Assembly (NCBI GenBank): GCA_026874595.1
Contig: CM049321.1
Span: forward strand, 10,961,979 to 11,025,978
Direction of reading: 5' to 3'
Source: Sipunculus nudus
Taxonomy: Eukaryota > Annelida > Sipuncula > Golfingiida > Sipunculidae
DNA: 64,000 nt
This document shows positions 1-11,917 of this stretch, in pieces. The notes beneath the pieces were generated by a model that did no database searches, was not told the DNA's origin, and saw only the letters and a program-made list of their open reading frames with translations. The number at the start of each line of letters is the position of its first letter. The first letter of the stretch is position 1. A program made the position numbers and the translations under genes.

Positions 1-200
1 AAGAAAAAATGGTCTGATTTTGATTTAGGATCCGGATTCAGGAGATGTTACCAAGGAATACTCACAAATGTATAGTCAGTTATATACGAATGAAACTGGA
101 AATATTGGCCCAATAAGTGAAAGCAAACACGGTTTTGGCAGCATCCCGCTATAGGAACCGCACCTGGCGGAGGCTTGCATTCCTTAGACTGCAGAATTTT
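1..200 (+). repeat. 3' fragment of the CCTCCGCCAA-type interspersed repeat
   Basis: The block around GGATCC, the stretch 'ATACTCACAAATGTATA' and the end 'CTGGCGGAGGCTTGCATTCC' (about 165-184) recur in the same order near 12,690-12,845 and, shortened, near 15,280-15,381. The closing GGCGGAGG matches the right terminus of the complete element at 24,048-24,303. This copy is cut by the window edge. No coding capacity is seen. Confidence 0.6.
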
Positions 201-419
201 AGTTTACCTTATGTATCCCTGTTCTCTAACATTAACACACTCACAGAAAATTCAGGTCTTCCCAACCTCTCTGCCATTTGATATGCTTAATCCATAATTT
301 AAATATTAATTATTAATTTTTTTTTATCATATCGACTTCATGATCATTTTTGGTCAAGGTCAAGGGAATGTGAAGTTTTATGAAACACCATCGTACAGTA
401 GACCGGATATTGAAATTTT
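201..419. other. Unique AT-rich spacer
   Basis: AT-rich sequence with a short T run near 318-326. No exon, repeat or RNA signal is recognised. Confidence 0.4.
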
Positions 420-605
420 TGTTGGTAATTTGATTGATTTATTAATTCAATCCACTGGGTTTCGATCCCCGGCGTGGCTATGAGAACTGGATGTTGTTGC
501 CCGTTCAAGGCTGATGGTTTTCACCCGGTCCTCTGGTTTTCGCCACCTCTGAATTAACAAACACCCCCATTCCAGCCATGAAGAGTGTTTATGATTATTA
601 TTAAA
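420..605 (+). repeat. tRNA-derived SINE-like fragment
   Basis: GGGTTTCGATCCCC at about 458-471 resembles a pol III B box and tRNA T-arm. It is followed by GGCGTGGC, a body containing CCGGTCCTCTGGTTTTCGCC (like the central domains of metazoan SINEs), and a TTATTATTAAAA tail near 595-605. No convincing A box is seen upstream, so the copy is probably 5'-truncated. The SINE family is not identified. Confidence 0.45.
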
Positions 606-1382
606 ATTATTTGTGCAGTTCATGCATATTAAATCATTTAAGTGATAATATTTAAAAACAATACTTATGAACCTATTCCTGAAAAGCCCCAGCATTCGAT
701 GGCGCCTGTGAAAATATTTTAATTAATCTTTCCCTGAACTGTAATATTGAGTAACAGGGCTTAGTCCGTTTTTAAACAGAATACAATTAAATTTACTCAT
801 TTAACTGAATAACTGCTGATGGAGAGTCGAGACAATTAACACTCCAGTCTTAAACTTCAGATAATGGAACTACGTTAATCCGAGAACAGTTAATTTAATA
901 TCATTAATATGAAATCTAGAATGAAAACCTGAAATTATGACTGTTAATCTGATATTGTGATAAACATTAAATTTTCAAATCTTCTGAAGAATGTGCTTAT
1001 TGTTGTAACTAATTACAGCAAGCCTCACATAATTAAGCACTTGGTAAAACCCTTCAAAGAACCAGGTCCGCGGAGTACACGGTAAGAATATTTAATTGGC
1101 AATTATTTGAGGGAATATTTTGCAAAACGCCCAAGTCGGTTGTGTAAACCGTCAGAGTTCGACAAACCTCGTCATGTTAATAGCCATATAAACGTTTTAT
1201 GTCACAGCCGTTTAATTAAACGAGTTCTATCGGAACTGAATCTCTTAGTCCAGCTGTTTCGTGGTTTTATTATTCATATATGTATAATACTGTGTAAACT
1301 TACTCTTGACGATGGGCCCTATATTTGTAAAACGGTTTTGGACCTAATGCTGGTGGTGTTCGTGAAACAAGATTTCCACTTT
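606..1382. other. Unique AT-rich DNA, no gene seen
   Basis: AT-rich non-repetitive sequence. The short frames have no signal peptide, domain, codon bias or good splice context. Nothing annotatable. Confidence 0.45.
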
Positions 1383-1500
1383 GCTGGATAGGGATTGTGG
1401 GTAAAGAAATCCTTTCCCCACAATGCACTGGGGCTGTAGTGCAATACACCAGGCAAATACACGAGAGACGTAGATATAAATGTAATAATAATATATATAG
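1383..1500. repeat. Dispersed repeat, copy 1 (pair with 15,705-15,800)
   Basis: AGGGATT, then AAAGAAATCC, then CACAATGCACTGGGGCT, then ATATAAATGTAATAATA occur in the same order at 15,712-15,795. The pair has diverged with small indels, which indicates an old dispersed family. Confidence 0.5.
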
Positions 1501-3588
1501 TAATTACAGAGCGCCAATTCTCCGATGGTCGGACTCAAAGCGCAGTTGTGAGGAAATAATGCATATTAATTACCAAAAGCTAGCTTTTGATAAACGATAC
1601 CAATTTGATATGTGACGTCATAACGCCTTGTACCGGTGCACCGAAAATTGTAACAGCCTTATTATTCATACATGATTATCAATAAAATGTTCTAGCTCAG
1701 GAGTTCGTTAAAGCTACTTTACAAGCTGTAAATGACAAAAGCCACGCTGACCTGAACCAGGAACATTAAAAAGTGTTTTCTGTGGTACCTCCATGTTGTC
1801 GGGTGTTTATATATAATGTGTTTCTTGACTGTTAGGCTTAGGTTCAATACAAATGCATTTAAATTTTTGAAAATTTGAATTTTAATAAAAATTTGAAAAA
1901 TAACTCTGCTCTTAAATTTGCACCAGGATATGTTGTGATAATTCAAGGATACTTGTAGTTTTATTTTAAACAGAATGCTGCCTGGTCATAAACGTATAGA
2001 CACACGGGAGCGTATACCTATATGCTACCCGATGCCTTTTCTCCTTTTCTCCTTTTCTCCTATTCTCTTGATAAATATTTGGTATTAATATTAATCTGGT
2101 ATAATATACATACATTACAAAAACGTAAAATGCCTGCTTTTTACAAAGAACAAAATACTCTATGAGATATGCTACCACACTACTAGAAAATTTTGGACCC
2201 GAGCACTAGTCAGCTTTAACCCGATTTCCACTCGATTACTTATAAACATGGTAACATTCAATAAGTATACATACCAGGTATATATTAAATATAGATGAAG
2301 CATACTGTTTTCTCATTGAAACATTATCGTATCTATATATACTAATATTTCACTTTAAACCCCTTTCATTACTCTTGTGCACAAGGGGGAAAGATTTGCA
2401 ACAGTGGCGCAAAACATAAACATAGCTCGAAAGCTGCCTGGCTGTTGTTCCCCGAAACTTCTCAAATTATGATTTAACAAGCATCAAATAAGAATTGGTG
2501 TTTCTTCTATGTTTCTTCCTTGATACTTCACTTGCAATAAACTAGACAAATCGTTAACTTGTTTAGTATACTTTCTAACAACACCCAGCATGAGCCAGAA
2601 AAGTTCTTTAACTCAGTATATTGGTAAATCCCTCCGGTTTTTTTTTTTTTTTCATTTATTTCTAACCGCATGAATACAAGCATGGCACGCACAAGTTACT
2701 GGAAGCAGACAGCTAGTAAGCGAAACAGGAAATGACTCGTAACCATAGAGACGGAGATTCAGTTTAGGTTGTGAGTTTACATGTAATCTATTGTGTCAGT
2801 TCATCATTCGTAGCCTTATGTTAAAATTATGGCCTGTTTGCCATGATATGACTAAACATGATGGAAGACCACTGCAATGCATTCCTCGATAAAGCTTGTT
2901 TCATGACTCAAGTTGGGCTTACCAGACCAATATAAGTGCCTACTCATTCGTGTTGACAAGGCTAAAACAGTGCATTTAGGGTTGGAGGACCATTTCCCAT
3001 ATTTTTTCCATTAAATCTGTGATATTTATTATTGATTACCGAAGGGGCGATCGCAGCGCCATATGTTACAATCTAAACACTGTACCAAGCAGTTCCATTT
3101 ATCGTATTTAAAATGAAAATAATCTGGTCTTCACGCGCAAATTAACCAAATGGTTAATTAGCTAGTTTGCATGATCCGACTAAATTAATGTGGCCGTACC
3201 ATGGCTCAACCATCAATATGCATGTCCAATTTTTTTGCGTTCAATTAAAACCAAATGGGATTAGAATCCTCAGGGACATTTTATTTTCAACCAAATAATT
3301 CTCAAATCCCCCGGGTTATGTGACTATTAATAAGGTGCTGGCCGGTTCTAGAAATTAGAAATGTTAGTGCTCAACAACGATTTTAATGTGCTTTGTAACC
3401 TAATTAATTTCTTATTTGTATTTCTCGCCTGCTGTTAACCTCCTTCCTGACTTTAAAATCTGTTCACCAAGAAGATATCGATCTAGTCATCCCTTTTTAT
3501 CTGACACCAAATTCACAGCTTACATTGGATACAACGATAAATGATAGGCAAACGCAGCTGCAAGTTTGATTTTATCGCAGTGATGTAC
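1501..3588. other. Unique AT-rich DNA, no gene seen
   Basis: Mostly unique sequence. It holds three TTTTCTCC-like units near 2,036-2,062 and a T run near 2,638-2,652. CpG is common (for example GGGGCGATCGCAGCGCC near 3,043), unlike the right half of the window. No exon is supported on either strand. Confidence 0.4.
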
Positions 3589-3905
3589 AACTCGAGTCGG
3601 ACTTGGACGTGAGCCCGGACTCGAGTCCACGTTATTGAAACTAAAGGACTCGGACTTGGACTCGAGGGTCCGAGACTCGGACTAAGACTTGGAGGTAAGT
3701 ACTCGAAAAATCAGACCATATTGAATACAGTTGGGAAAGGAAAGCCCTGCCACCTTCTATAAGACATTTATATACATGTGCAAACCACTAACAGAATATT
3801 AAAAAGACAGTGATTAGTCGAGTCCACGCCATCCAAGTCCGAATGCAAATCCGAGTACAGGCTCCTCGAGTCGGAGTCCAAGACAAGAGTCCTTGATGTC
3901 GAAGT
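3589..3905. repeat. CTCGAGTC-rich degenerate repeat cluster with inverted halves
   Basis: Block one (about 3,590-3,710) repeats variants of GACTCGAGTCC and GGACTCGGACTTGG. Block two (about 3,815-3,905) carries the complementary sense, such as CTCCTCGAGTCGGAGTCC. The two blocks could pair as a loose stem. Confidence 0.5.
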
Positions 3906-4178
3906 CCTTTGACAAATAAGGTTTGATTTCATTTTCCTCCCGATGCAGACCCAAAGCTTGTTACATACAGTCTTTTTTATGTAATTTTCTGTAGTATAGT
4001 TAATATTTATATGCTTAATATTCATTAAGTAAATAATAATAAGATTGGTCCATTAAGTGTAAAAAAAACGCTACGAAAATGCCAGATAATTAATATTTAT
4101 AAGGAAATGACCTAGAACAGTAACAAATTTAGCCGAAATCTACACAAATAACATTTTCAGCGCCTTTGATAGAATTGA

Positions 4179-4529
4179 TCATGGATTTACAACTTCGATA
4201 AGTCGATTACAGAGACCTATAGGAGCAACAAATGGTGACTGAACTTGGTCACTGGTAGTATGTTTTGGCAGCCTTGCTACCTGCGGTGTGTCAAATTCTA
4301 CCACCACTTTTTTTTGCAAAAGGGGATGATTAATGTAATCATCTCGTGGTATTCCGTGAACAAGATTTTGTATAAATATTTTCAAAAGTGAATGAACCCT
4401 ATTTTGTCTGATTTTATGTAATTTTACCATGAGAGTGCTTATTATAACCGTTACATCAGATGAATATGAGAAAGAGGCTATCAAATATGTGCTGGTACAA
4501 ATGTTTAATATCCTAAGTATTACATTCAA
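4179..4529 (-). other. Open frame of 116 codons sharing a codon-aligned segment with 31,519-31,590
   Basis: The frame begins MNVILRILNIC and then reads STYLIASFSYS. The plus-strand frame at 31,519-31,590 reads LNDILEV followed by CIC and STYLMASFSYS. In the best-matching 33 bases nearly all differences sit at third codon positions, as expected of two copies of a once-coding sequence. The rest of the frame (for example VVVEFDTPQVARLPKH) matches no family I can name. No signal peptide, catalytic motif or splice structure is visible. It may be a mobile-element coding remnant, a lost exon or an untranslated repeat. Confidence 0.3.
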
Positions 4530-4740
4530 ATTTTTGTGATTTGGAACAAACCTATACTGAATATTTTATATATCTTATTTTTAAAAACCTTTAACTTAGT
4601 TGTAAGGAGTTTGCAATGGTTCCTACATAAATATATATAAGAAGCTATAGGTTTTAGGTAATACAATTTAACAGTCCCCCTGTTTAACATTTTAATTGTT
4701 AAACAATTTACCCCACTTCATCCAGACATTTTTTTTTTTA

Positions 4741-6077
4741 TTTTTAGCGAACCTGTGAGCTTATGCGATGGTGTGGCGTCGTCTGTCGTCCGTCGTCCGT
4801 CGCCTGTACGTTAACCCATACTATCTTGAAAAGGGCAAGAGTTAGCATCAATAAATTTTATGCAAAAATAGTCATCTAAAAACTCAATCCGAATTTGCTT
4901 ATTTTTATGGCTAACTGCATTTTCTTAGATTTTATAGGGGAAAAGCTAAAAAAAATTCACAGAAATGATTCCTGGAACAATCTCTCCCAAATTTGTTCGA
5001 ATGGTTCCAGTTCGGTGAATTTAGACCGAGTTAAAGGAAGTTGAACTAGGTCATCTGTCCTAAAAACATACTAATATTACAATCTCAGAAACGGCTTGAG
5101 CTATCATCACCACGTTTTATGCTAATGTTGGTCACATAAGTCATACCTGAAATTGAGGTATTGGTGGCGCCACCTGCATCGGCCTTTTTTGTACGGGGGT
5201 CATCAGTGCCCGTATCATACTGACGGCTACAAAATAACTTCTTCTCTGAAATCATATGGCCAAATTGTTTAATATCGCACAGAAATACTCCTATAGGGTA
5301 GTGCTTTCTGAAGTTTGTTAAAGTGGTCTCAGTTCAGTGAATTTTGGCTGAGTTATGGGAAGCCAAATTTAGTCATATGCCATAACAGCCCATTTGAGCT
5401 CAGTGGCTACAAAGATCTTTTTCTCAAAAACCACTGGGCCAAATTCTTAAATCTCACACATTAATTATCCTTAGATAATGATAATTCAAGTTTGTTAAAA
5501 TGGTTTTGGTTCAGTGATTTTTGGCTGAGTTATGGGAAGCTGAACTTAGCCATTTTGCTGTATTTTCCCATATGAGTTATAAACCTGCAAAACGTTTTTT
5601 GACTGACGCCACTGAGGCTAATTTGTTTAATATTTTACAATTTTAATCCCCTGAATAATTCTTATAATAATTGTCTTTTATGGTTCCAAAGAATGAATTT
5701 TGGCTGAATTATAAAGATTGAATTGAGTCATTTTACCATATATGTTAGCTGCATGAGGCAGATACATCTAGCCTGGCACCAGTTTATCAGCATCCGTTAC
5801 ATCATGCCTCTAGACATTAAGATTTTAGATTATCTATCGTTAATATTGAAAAGAATGTTTTTTAAAAGCTTTTAAAAAAATGTAGATTTGTGATTTTAGA
5901 TATTCCTCATGCCAGGCAATGTTTAAAATCGTAGGTAAACAACTCTCTGTGGGTATATAAAGACGGCTGTACATGGATTATAAATAATTGGTATCCATAC
6001 TCAACTTAATTCAAGATTTTGCCATCAGTGAGATGTATCTGTATTATAATTTTGCATTCAATATGCATCTGTAGTAA
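4741..6077 (+). mobile_element. (GTCC/GTCG)-bearing repeat element, module 1
   Basis: It opens with TTTTTAGCGAACCTGTGAGC, then a GTCGTC/GTCCGTC microsatellite at 4,778-4,806. Degenerate ~200-bp units follow, with the recurrent phrases 'TCAGAAACGG', 'GAGCTATCATCACC', 'GGTGGCGCCACCTG' (5,163-5,176) and 'TTTTTTGTACGGGGGTCAT'. The design (terminal motif, GTCC microsatellite, internal tandem units, no ORF) matches tandem-repeat-carrying non-autonomous elements known from bivalves. Assignment to a superfamily would be guesswork. Confidence 0.6.
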
Positions 6078-7453
6078 TTTTTAGCGAACCTGTGAGCTAA
6101 TGCGATGGTTTGCCGTCGTCCGTCGTCTGTAGGTTAACCGATTCTATCTCGGAAACGACTGGAGCTCGCATCATGAAATTTAATGCAAAAAATTAGCCAT
6201 CTGAAAAACTCTGCATTTTCTTAGATTTTATAGAGAAAAGGCTAAAATACCTTTAAAAATCTTCTCCGACGAAACGATCAAGCCAAATTGTTTAATAATT
6301 CACAGAAATAATCTTTTATACCATCTCTCTCAAGTTGTTCGAATGGTTCCAGTTCGGTGAATTTATAGGCCGGGTTACAGGAAGTTGAACTTGGTCATCT
6401 GTCCAAAAAAGCATACTAAAATGACAGTCTCAGAAACGGCCGGAGCTATCATCACCAAATTTTATGCCAGTGTTGGTCACATGAGTCTTATATGAAATTC
6501 AGGTATTGGTGACGCCACCTGAATTGACCTTTTTTTGTACGGGGGTCATTGGTCATCTGTACATTAACCCATAATTTCTCAGGAATAGCAGGAGCTACCA
6601 TCCCCAGATTTTATGCAATGATCTGTCACATATCAAATGTTGTGGGATTCAGCTTATTTTTTTTTTTTTTTTGCCATATTTATTTACTTAGATTTTATAG
6701 GGGAAAGCTGAAAAACCTTTAAAAGTCTTCGTCTTGTAAACGGGTCCAGCCAAATTGTTCAATATTTTACAGAAATGATCCTAGAGGCAAGCCATCTCAA
6801 GTTTGTTCAAATGGTTTGCATTTGATGAATGTTAGCGGAGTCACACAAATTTGAACTCAGTCATTTGGCCAAGTAAGCATACTGTCATGGTAATCTCAGA
6901 AATGACAGAAGCTAGCATTATCAAGTATTGTGCAAATGTTGGTCACATGACTCATATTTAAGTTGCAGATTTCTTGGTGCCACCTATATTGACCTGTTTT
7001 TTAAGGGCAAAAAACCACATAATTTTTGCCTCTTTCAGCTTAAAATGTTTATGATAAAACTGTCAACTTGAATCGTTCATTTTTTCAAAAGAATTATCCT
7101 ATGACATGGTTATTTCAATCATATCAGAATAGATTCAGTTTGTTGATTTTTGGTTGAGTCATGAAAAGCTTAAGTTGGTCTTATAGCCATTATTATGTTT
7201 ATTTCAAACTGAGGACTGCAATAGTGTTCTTCTACAAAATTATTGTTTCAATTATAACTTCTGTAACATTGCACAAAAATTATTCTTAGGTGGCCTTTGT
7301 TCAAGTTTACGTGAATGATTTTTTGCAGAATTATTGGACCTTTAACAATGAAAGGACTGGATCTTTTATTATTCTAGATATTTTGATGAAAAGTTTTTGA
7401 ATATGTCAGCTTGAAAAAGAAGCATGTTAGCCATAGTCTTTCAATATGTGTAA
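6078..7453 (+). mobile_element. Same repeat element, module 2
   Basis: The head TTTTTAGCGAACCTGTGAGC recurs at 6,078-6,097 with the CGTCGTCCGTCGTC run. The ~200-bp internal units repeat again, including TCAGAAACGGCCGGAGCTATC near 6,431 and TTGGTGACGCCACCTG near 6,506, then decay toward 7,450. Degeneration suggests considerable age. Confidence 0.55.
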
Positions 7454-8230
7454 ACAGATTTACCAACAGGCCAAGATTGTGTCTGTATCTTTAAATGGGT
7501 TGAGATAATGCCAACTATTTCAGATTTGACAACAGATCAAGAGTTCATTCTGTGCACCCAGATATAGGTCAAGAGTTCAACCAGTGCAGCCAAGCACAAG
7601 GCATGTGATCACCTCGGGGTGACATGTGAACACGTCATGGGCACCATGTGGTCACCTCATAGGTAGCATGTGATCACCTGCTGAGTATCATGTGATCACC
7701 TCATGTGTGTCATGCACCTCAGGGCTGCATGTTGGACAATCTGTGAGCTTATGCAATGGTGTGGCTACTATTTCAGATTTGGCAACAGGCCAAAAGTCAG
7801 TGTGGATCTAATTATAGCTTTGGCAGACTCTCAACTGTATCAGATTAGGCAACAGGTCAAGAGTTCACTCAGTGCAGCCAGGTATAGGTCAGGAGTTCAT
7901 TCAATGTAGTAGCTGCATTCTATTTATAGCGTTGACAGACTGCCCACTGCATCAAATTTGGCAACAAAGTTCAGCATGGATCTATTTATAGCTTTGGCAG
8001 ACTGCCAACTGTGTCAGATTATGCAGCAGGTCAAGAGTTCACTCAGTGCAGCCAGGTACAGGTCAAAAGTTCACTCAGTCTAGCCAGGTGCAAGCCATAT
8101 GTTCACTCAGTGCAGTAGCCTGAGCCAGCAATTTGTTACAGTTCACTTGGAGCAACTGCCTTTCTCACCTAAGCCTGGTCAGCCCCATGCATCAGACTCA
8201 AGGGAAGTTTGATGTATTGGCCTGATATTT
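7454..8230 (+). repeat. Tandem block: GTGATCACCTC units and ~174-bp units
   Basis: At 7,598-7,705 a short unit built on CATGTGATCACCTC recurs about four times. At about 7,741 the element head 'CTGTGAGCTTATGCAATGG' appears a third time. From 7,760 to 8,110 a roughly 174-bp unit repeats: CAGATTAGGCAACAGGTCAA at 7,841 and CAGATTATGCAGCAGGTCAA at 8,015, each followed by AGAGTTCACTCAGTGCAGCC. No coding capacity is seen. Confidence 0.6.
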
Positions 8231-8707
8231 TGACCTGTCTATGTGTCTTTGATGGCTTTCTCGTTCACAAGACAGGTGTCGCCACCTACAATGAATTTTG
8301 CACAGTGTATGCGCCTGTATATTTCTACAAAGGAATTTGATATATCAGCCTGAAATTGGGCATATTTATTAATATCGAATATCTTTGTCGTATACAAGAC
8401 TGGTGGTGGCACCTACAATAATTTTTGCACAGTCTGTGTCCCTGCTTATTTCTCAGGAGGGGTTTGATATAACAGTCTGAAATTTGTCATATGTATATAT
8501 CTCTGATAGCTTCGTTATATACAAGACTGGTGGTGCCAGCTACAATCATTTTTGTGTTGTGTGCACCAATGCCAGAATTTCAGCAGTGATGTTTGTTTAA
8601 TTGTTTCTTATTCAAAATGTTTAGTACTTGCATTGTTCATATACATGAAAAGTAATGGTCCAGCATTGAAGAATTTACCTGGTTTATTTCCCAATGCACA
8701 GGTTCGC
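8231..8707 (+). repeat. ~135-bp tandem units and right terminus of the 4.7-8.7 kb element
   Basis: Three units centred on 8,279, 8,406 and 8,530 share 'ACAAGACTGGTGGTG', a CCACCTACAA motif and ATTTTTGCACAG. The same sequence family forms the satellite at 37.7-39.3 kb. CACAGGTTCGC at 8,697-8,707 is the exact inverse of GCGAACCTGTG at 4,747-4,757 and 6,084-6,094. It is taken as the element's right terminal inverted repeat. Confidence 0.55.
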
Positions 8708-9764
8708 ATTAGGCCTGTAGGCCTTGTTTTATCTTTAATTCCAGTGGTGGGGCAGCGGCCGACTTACCCCCTTCACTCAGTCTTGAAATTAAAATTGCAT
8801 ATAAAAGTGAATATCATTTTCATAAAAGCATATACCATCAGACAAATCATTGCACTAGGTTTTACAAAAGTATGGGGTCTAATATAAATTTACCGCACCT
8901 TTTACGATTGATTTTAAACATTAAGATTCTTTAGTCAGGAATGTGACTTTTGATTAAATAAAGTCACAATCTGTAATATGTACCTTAACATTTCATTCAT
9001 ATGTTCATTTATGTCTGTATTTAACAATTGGTTCTTTTGATGAGCCATTAATCTTTATTAATTCTAACGGACTCTTCAGTAATCTATTCATATAATTGAT
9101 CTTTATGGGAGTACGTGGACTCATTTTTATTTATATCCTTTTTTAGGTCCATAGAATGTAACATGTAGCACTTATTGAAGGGAAAAATCTTACTTTAATT
9201 TTTTATATTATTATTTCGACCATTTTTATTTTACTCATGTGCATTAATAAACCACCTTAAAATTGGATAATCGTCATAATTCCGAAACCACTTTGGGTAA
9301 AGGCATAAGTCTTAATTAAGCTCATGCACTCACAAAAATGTCCATGATCTTATTTTCACATGAACCAGATTTAGTGACGTCATTCCCAGGGCACGGAATG
9401 AGCGTGTTCATTTCAATTAGGATTCCCGCGTGGCAAGACCGGGTCCTCGCCCACACGGCCCCGCTTCTAGCTGTCAAATTAATGTAATATAAGGTGTTAT
9501 TACACTGGAATGCAGACTACCAGCCAAACAAAAAAAAAAAAACATTAAAATACCCTGAACTGCAGATCTCGATCCGTAGAGTTTTTTTATTTCCTTTTTG
9601 CCTTGTGTCACCATAGTTTTGTTCTTTATAAATAGCTTCAGTTAAAAATTGCGTGTCACAAGGTGCTTTTCTGTTTCAGTGTATATGCACTTGAATATTT
9701 TTTAGTGTACATGCACTTGTATATAATGTTCTAAGAGAAGAGGTATTTTTCCATGTATATATAT
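8708..9764. other. Unique DNA, no gene seen
   Basis: AT-rich with a GC-richer, CpG-rich patch at 9,375-9,475. An A run lies at 9,530-9,542. The longest frame (8,552-8,887) lies across the repeat boundary and has no coding character. Confidence 0.4.
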
Positions 9765-9840
9765 ATACACATAGAGAGAGAGAGAGAGGGAGGGAGGGAG
9801 AGAGAGAGAGGGAGGGAGAGAATCGGACAGACAGAAACAG
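9765..9840. repeat. (TA)n then (GA)n microsatellite
   Basis: TATATATATACACA is followed by GAGAGAGAGAGAGGGAGGGA-type purine sequence. The long Ser/Leu/Pro-rich minus-strand frames here are artefacts of the simple repeat. Confidence 0.9.
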
Positions 9841-10521
9841 AGAGTGACAGACAGAGAAGGACAAATTAAAGCACGGCAAGACATTGAGACACGATGTTCA
9901 TTTATGTTCATTAGCTATCTTATTTATTTATATATCGATAAAGATATAATCAATCTATAAATATAAACATTGAAGAAAGCGCAGATAAATTATTCACCAT
10001 TAGCCCGTAAGAGTATTAACAAAGTGTCTGTAATAGTTCAGCATCTTAACCACAATTAATGATAATACATTAAGAAGTAGGATGAGTAAAATTGTTGTAT
10101 TAAAATATTCACAATTAATTAAATATCTAAATGTTATGATGAAACATTGAATGTTTTTTATTTTTTTAGTCCAAGTAATTGTTTCGTGTAACAGACTTTG
10201 TCTTTAAGCTAACATCAAGTCAGATGATTTTTATTAATAACAGCCCGCTTATTAAAAAAATCGACTATCACAGTTGTCCCCGCCCATAACCAAACCCCTA
10301 CTCTTTGCCATGAACCCGAGACCTTGACCCCGGCCGTGACTTTATAGAAAACTTTCAGTTTCCCGCCAGGCGGATCTTTTTTATTAACATATTTTAATAT
10401 ATATTTTCTCTGACATTTAGGGTTTTAAAAGTTTCATTTGTTTAAGTGCTTGAGGTTGCGATACATTGCGTGTGGCTATTGATAATTTTATAACAAGGAC
10501 ATTTGATATTACCGGCGACTA
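9841..10521. other. Unique AT-rich DNA upstream of the candidate small gene
   Basis: AT-rich to about 10,250, then a GC-richer stretch (10,270-10,375). TTTATAAC at about 10,487 is a possible TATA-like element 35 bp before the ATG at 10,522, but this is weak. Confidence 0.3.
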
Positions 10522-10791
10522 ATGGCATTCCGTAATTATTTTAGCGCAGTGCTGGCCATGCTTTCGTGCCTGACGGCTTGCAGCATCTCATGGGATGCTG
10601 ACAGCACTGCGGGAGCTGGGGAAGCAGTGACAGCAGCCTCATCTCAGGCCTTGACATCTAATGAATCTAATGAGGTAAATTTCCAGCGGGCCGGAGTTTT
10701 CGGATAAACAAATTTATTATTTCTGCAATAGGACACAGCGGGAATTCAACAAGAGACGCAGGCAGACCTGGTGACAATTAGCTCCGACTGA
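10522..10791 (+). CDS. Candidate small secreted protein, two exons (10,522-10,674 and 10,732-10,791)
   Basis: The ATG at 10,522 opens a frame starting MAFRNYF, then a hydrophobic run (SAVLAMLSCLTACSIS) typical of a signal peptide. A Ser/Thr/Ala/Glu-rich tail ending TSNESNE follows. GAG|GTAAAT at 10,675 is a good donor and TTTCTGCAATAG|GAC at 10,731 a good acceptor, giving a 57-bp intron in phase 0. Exon 2 reads DTAGIQQETQADLVTISSD then TGA, for a 70-residue product. Without splicing the frame stops after 61 residues. The GC content is above its surroundings. Doubts are the very short intron, the lack of a nearby AATAAA and the absence of any recognised family. Inverted repeats inside exon 1 (GCAGTGCTG and CAGCACTGC) could instead mark a transposon fragment. 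Confidence 0.35.
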
Positions 10792-11284
10792 ATGAAAAAG
10801 AAATGATAGTTGTTCCCGGCCTTGGCACAAAAACGGTTCATCTCTCCATGACCGAAGCAACAGCATTTGTCTGCACTAAGAGCACTACTGCCACCTGTCG
10901 ATGCTACATAAAACTAACTTAAATCTCGCAGTGGGAAAATATTTCCGCACAATTGCTGACACAATCCCATGCATGCTCCACACAGAAGGTCTATCTATGA
11001 TTATTTCCATCAATTGAGACATCTGTCTAGATCTTGACCCTGTGCGGAGGTTGAAACTAAGCAGGAGACGTAAACCTTATTTGTTTCAGAAGCTAGAGAG
11101 TTGCCCCTCTGACATAATTGAGTATATCACCTTTAAGAGTAACATGCTTTCCACTGTCGAGAACCGCGCTGTAAATCTCGATGGAGATGCAAATATTTTT
11201 CGTCATTTGTTACAACAACCCACAGCTTATAGGTATCGACTGATATATTTGTGTACTTTACAATAACACCTACAGTACCTATTT

Positions 11285-11288
<4 letters not shown>
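10792..11288. other. Unique DNA, no gene seen
   Basis: Mixed-composition unique sequence. The 74-codon frame at 11,042-11,266 has no features of a protein. Nothing further is supported. Confidence 0.35.

Positions 11289-11344
<56 letters not shown>
11289..11344. repeat. (TA)n microsatellite
   Basis: About 56 bp of uninterrupted TA dinucleotides. Confidence 0.97.
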
Positions 11345-11345
<1 letters not shown>

Positions 11346-11917
11346 GTGCTAAAAAAATCCGTTATAACTCGGTAAGTCAGTAAATGCCACTGTGTGTTTA
11401 TTGAATTTCTGACTACACGTACACATGTTTATCTCCCACGGGTCACTAAATGATAGCCAGGTTGTATGCGGCAGAGGGAATGACTGGTTATGACGAGGTA
11501 GACTTTCCACTTTGGTTTGTATGTTCAGTGTATATGTGTTTATGTGTTTATTCATTACATGTAGCCCAGCTGCTGTTAAAATGACGGGATGTTATAATGA
11601 TTTCAATTTTATGGTATGGATGGCCGTTGTAGAGCAGTTCCCCGTATGACTTGTGTCAAGAAGCAAGTTGGCCCTTCAGTCAAAAATAAATTATACTGAA
11701 TCATGTATTGACGGCTAGTATAACACAGGAGTGGCACGTTGTCAAAAAAAGTCTGTTGCCTTTGATTTAACATTATATTTAATATGGTGTATAAATGTTG
11801 TAACGAGTTCCATACATTTGGGAAATATCTACTATAACTATCAGTTACTGTGGATGGACCAGCTGCATTATATACTGTTCTGATGAATTATGGTTGATGG
11901 TACGATTATCATGTTTT
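11345..11917. other. Unique DNA, no gene seen
   Basis: Unique sequence with no repeat or exon recognised on either strand. Confidence 0.35.

Noticed and set aside
10545-10612. Possible pre-miRNA from the GCAGTGCTG/CAGCACTGC stem
   Set aside because: The 50-nt interior forms its own separate hairpin (AGCATC/GATGCT), giving a branched fold unlike a miRNA precursor.
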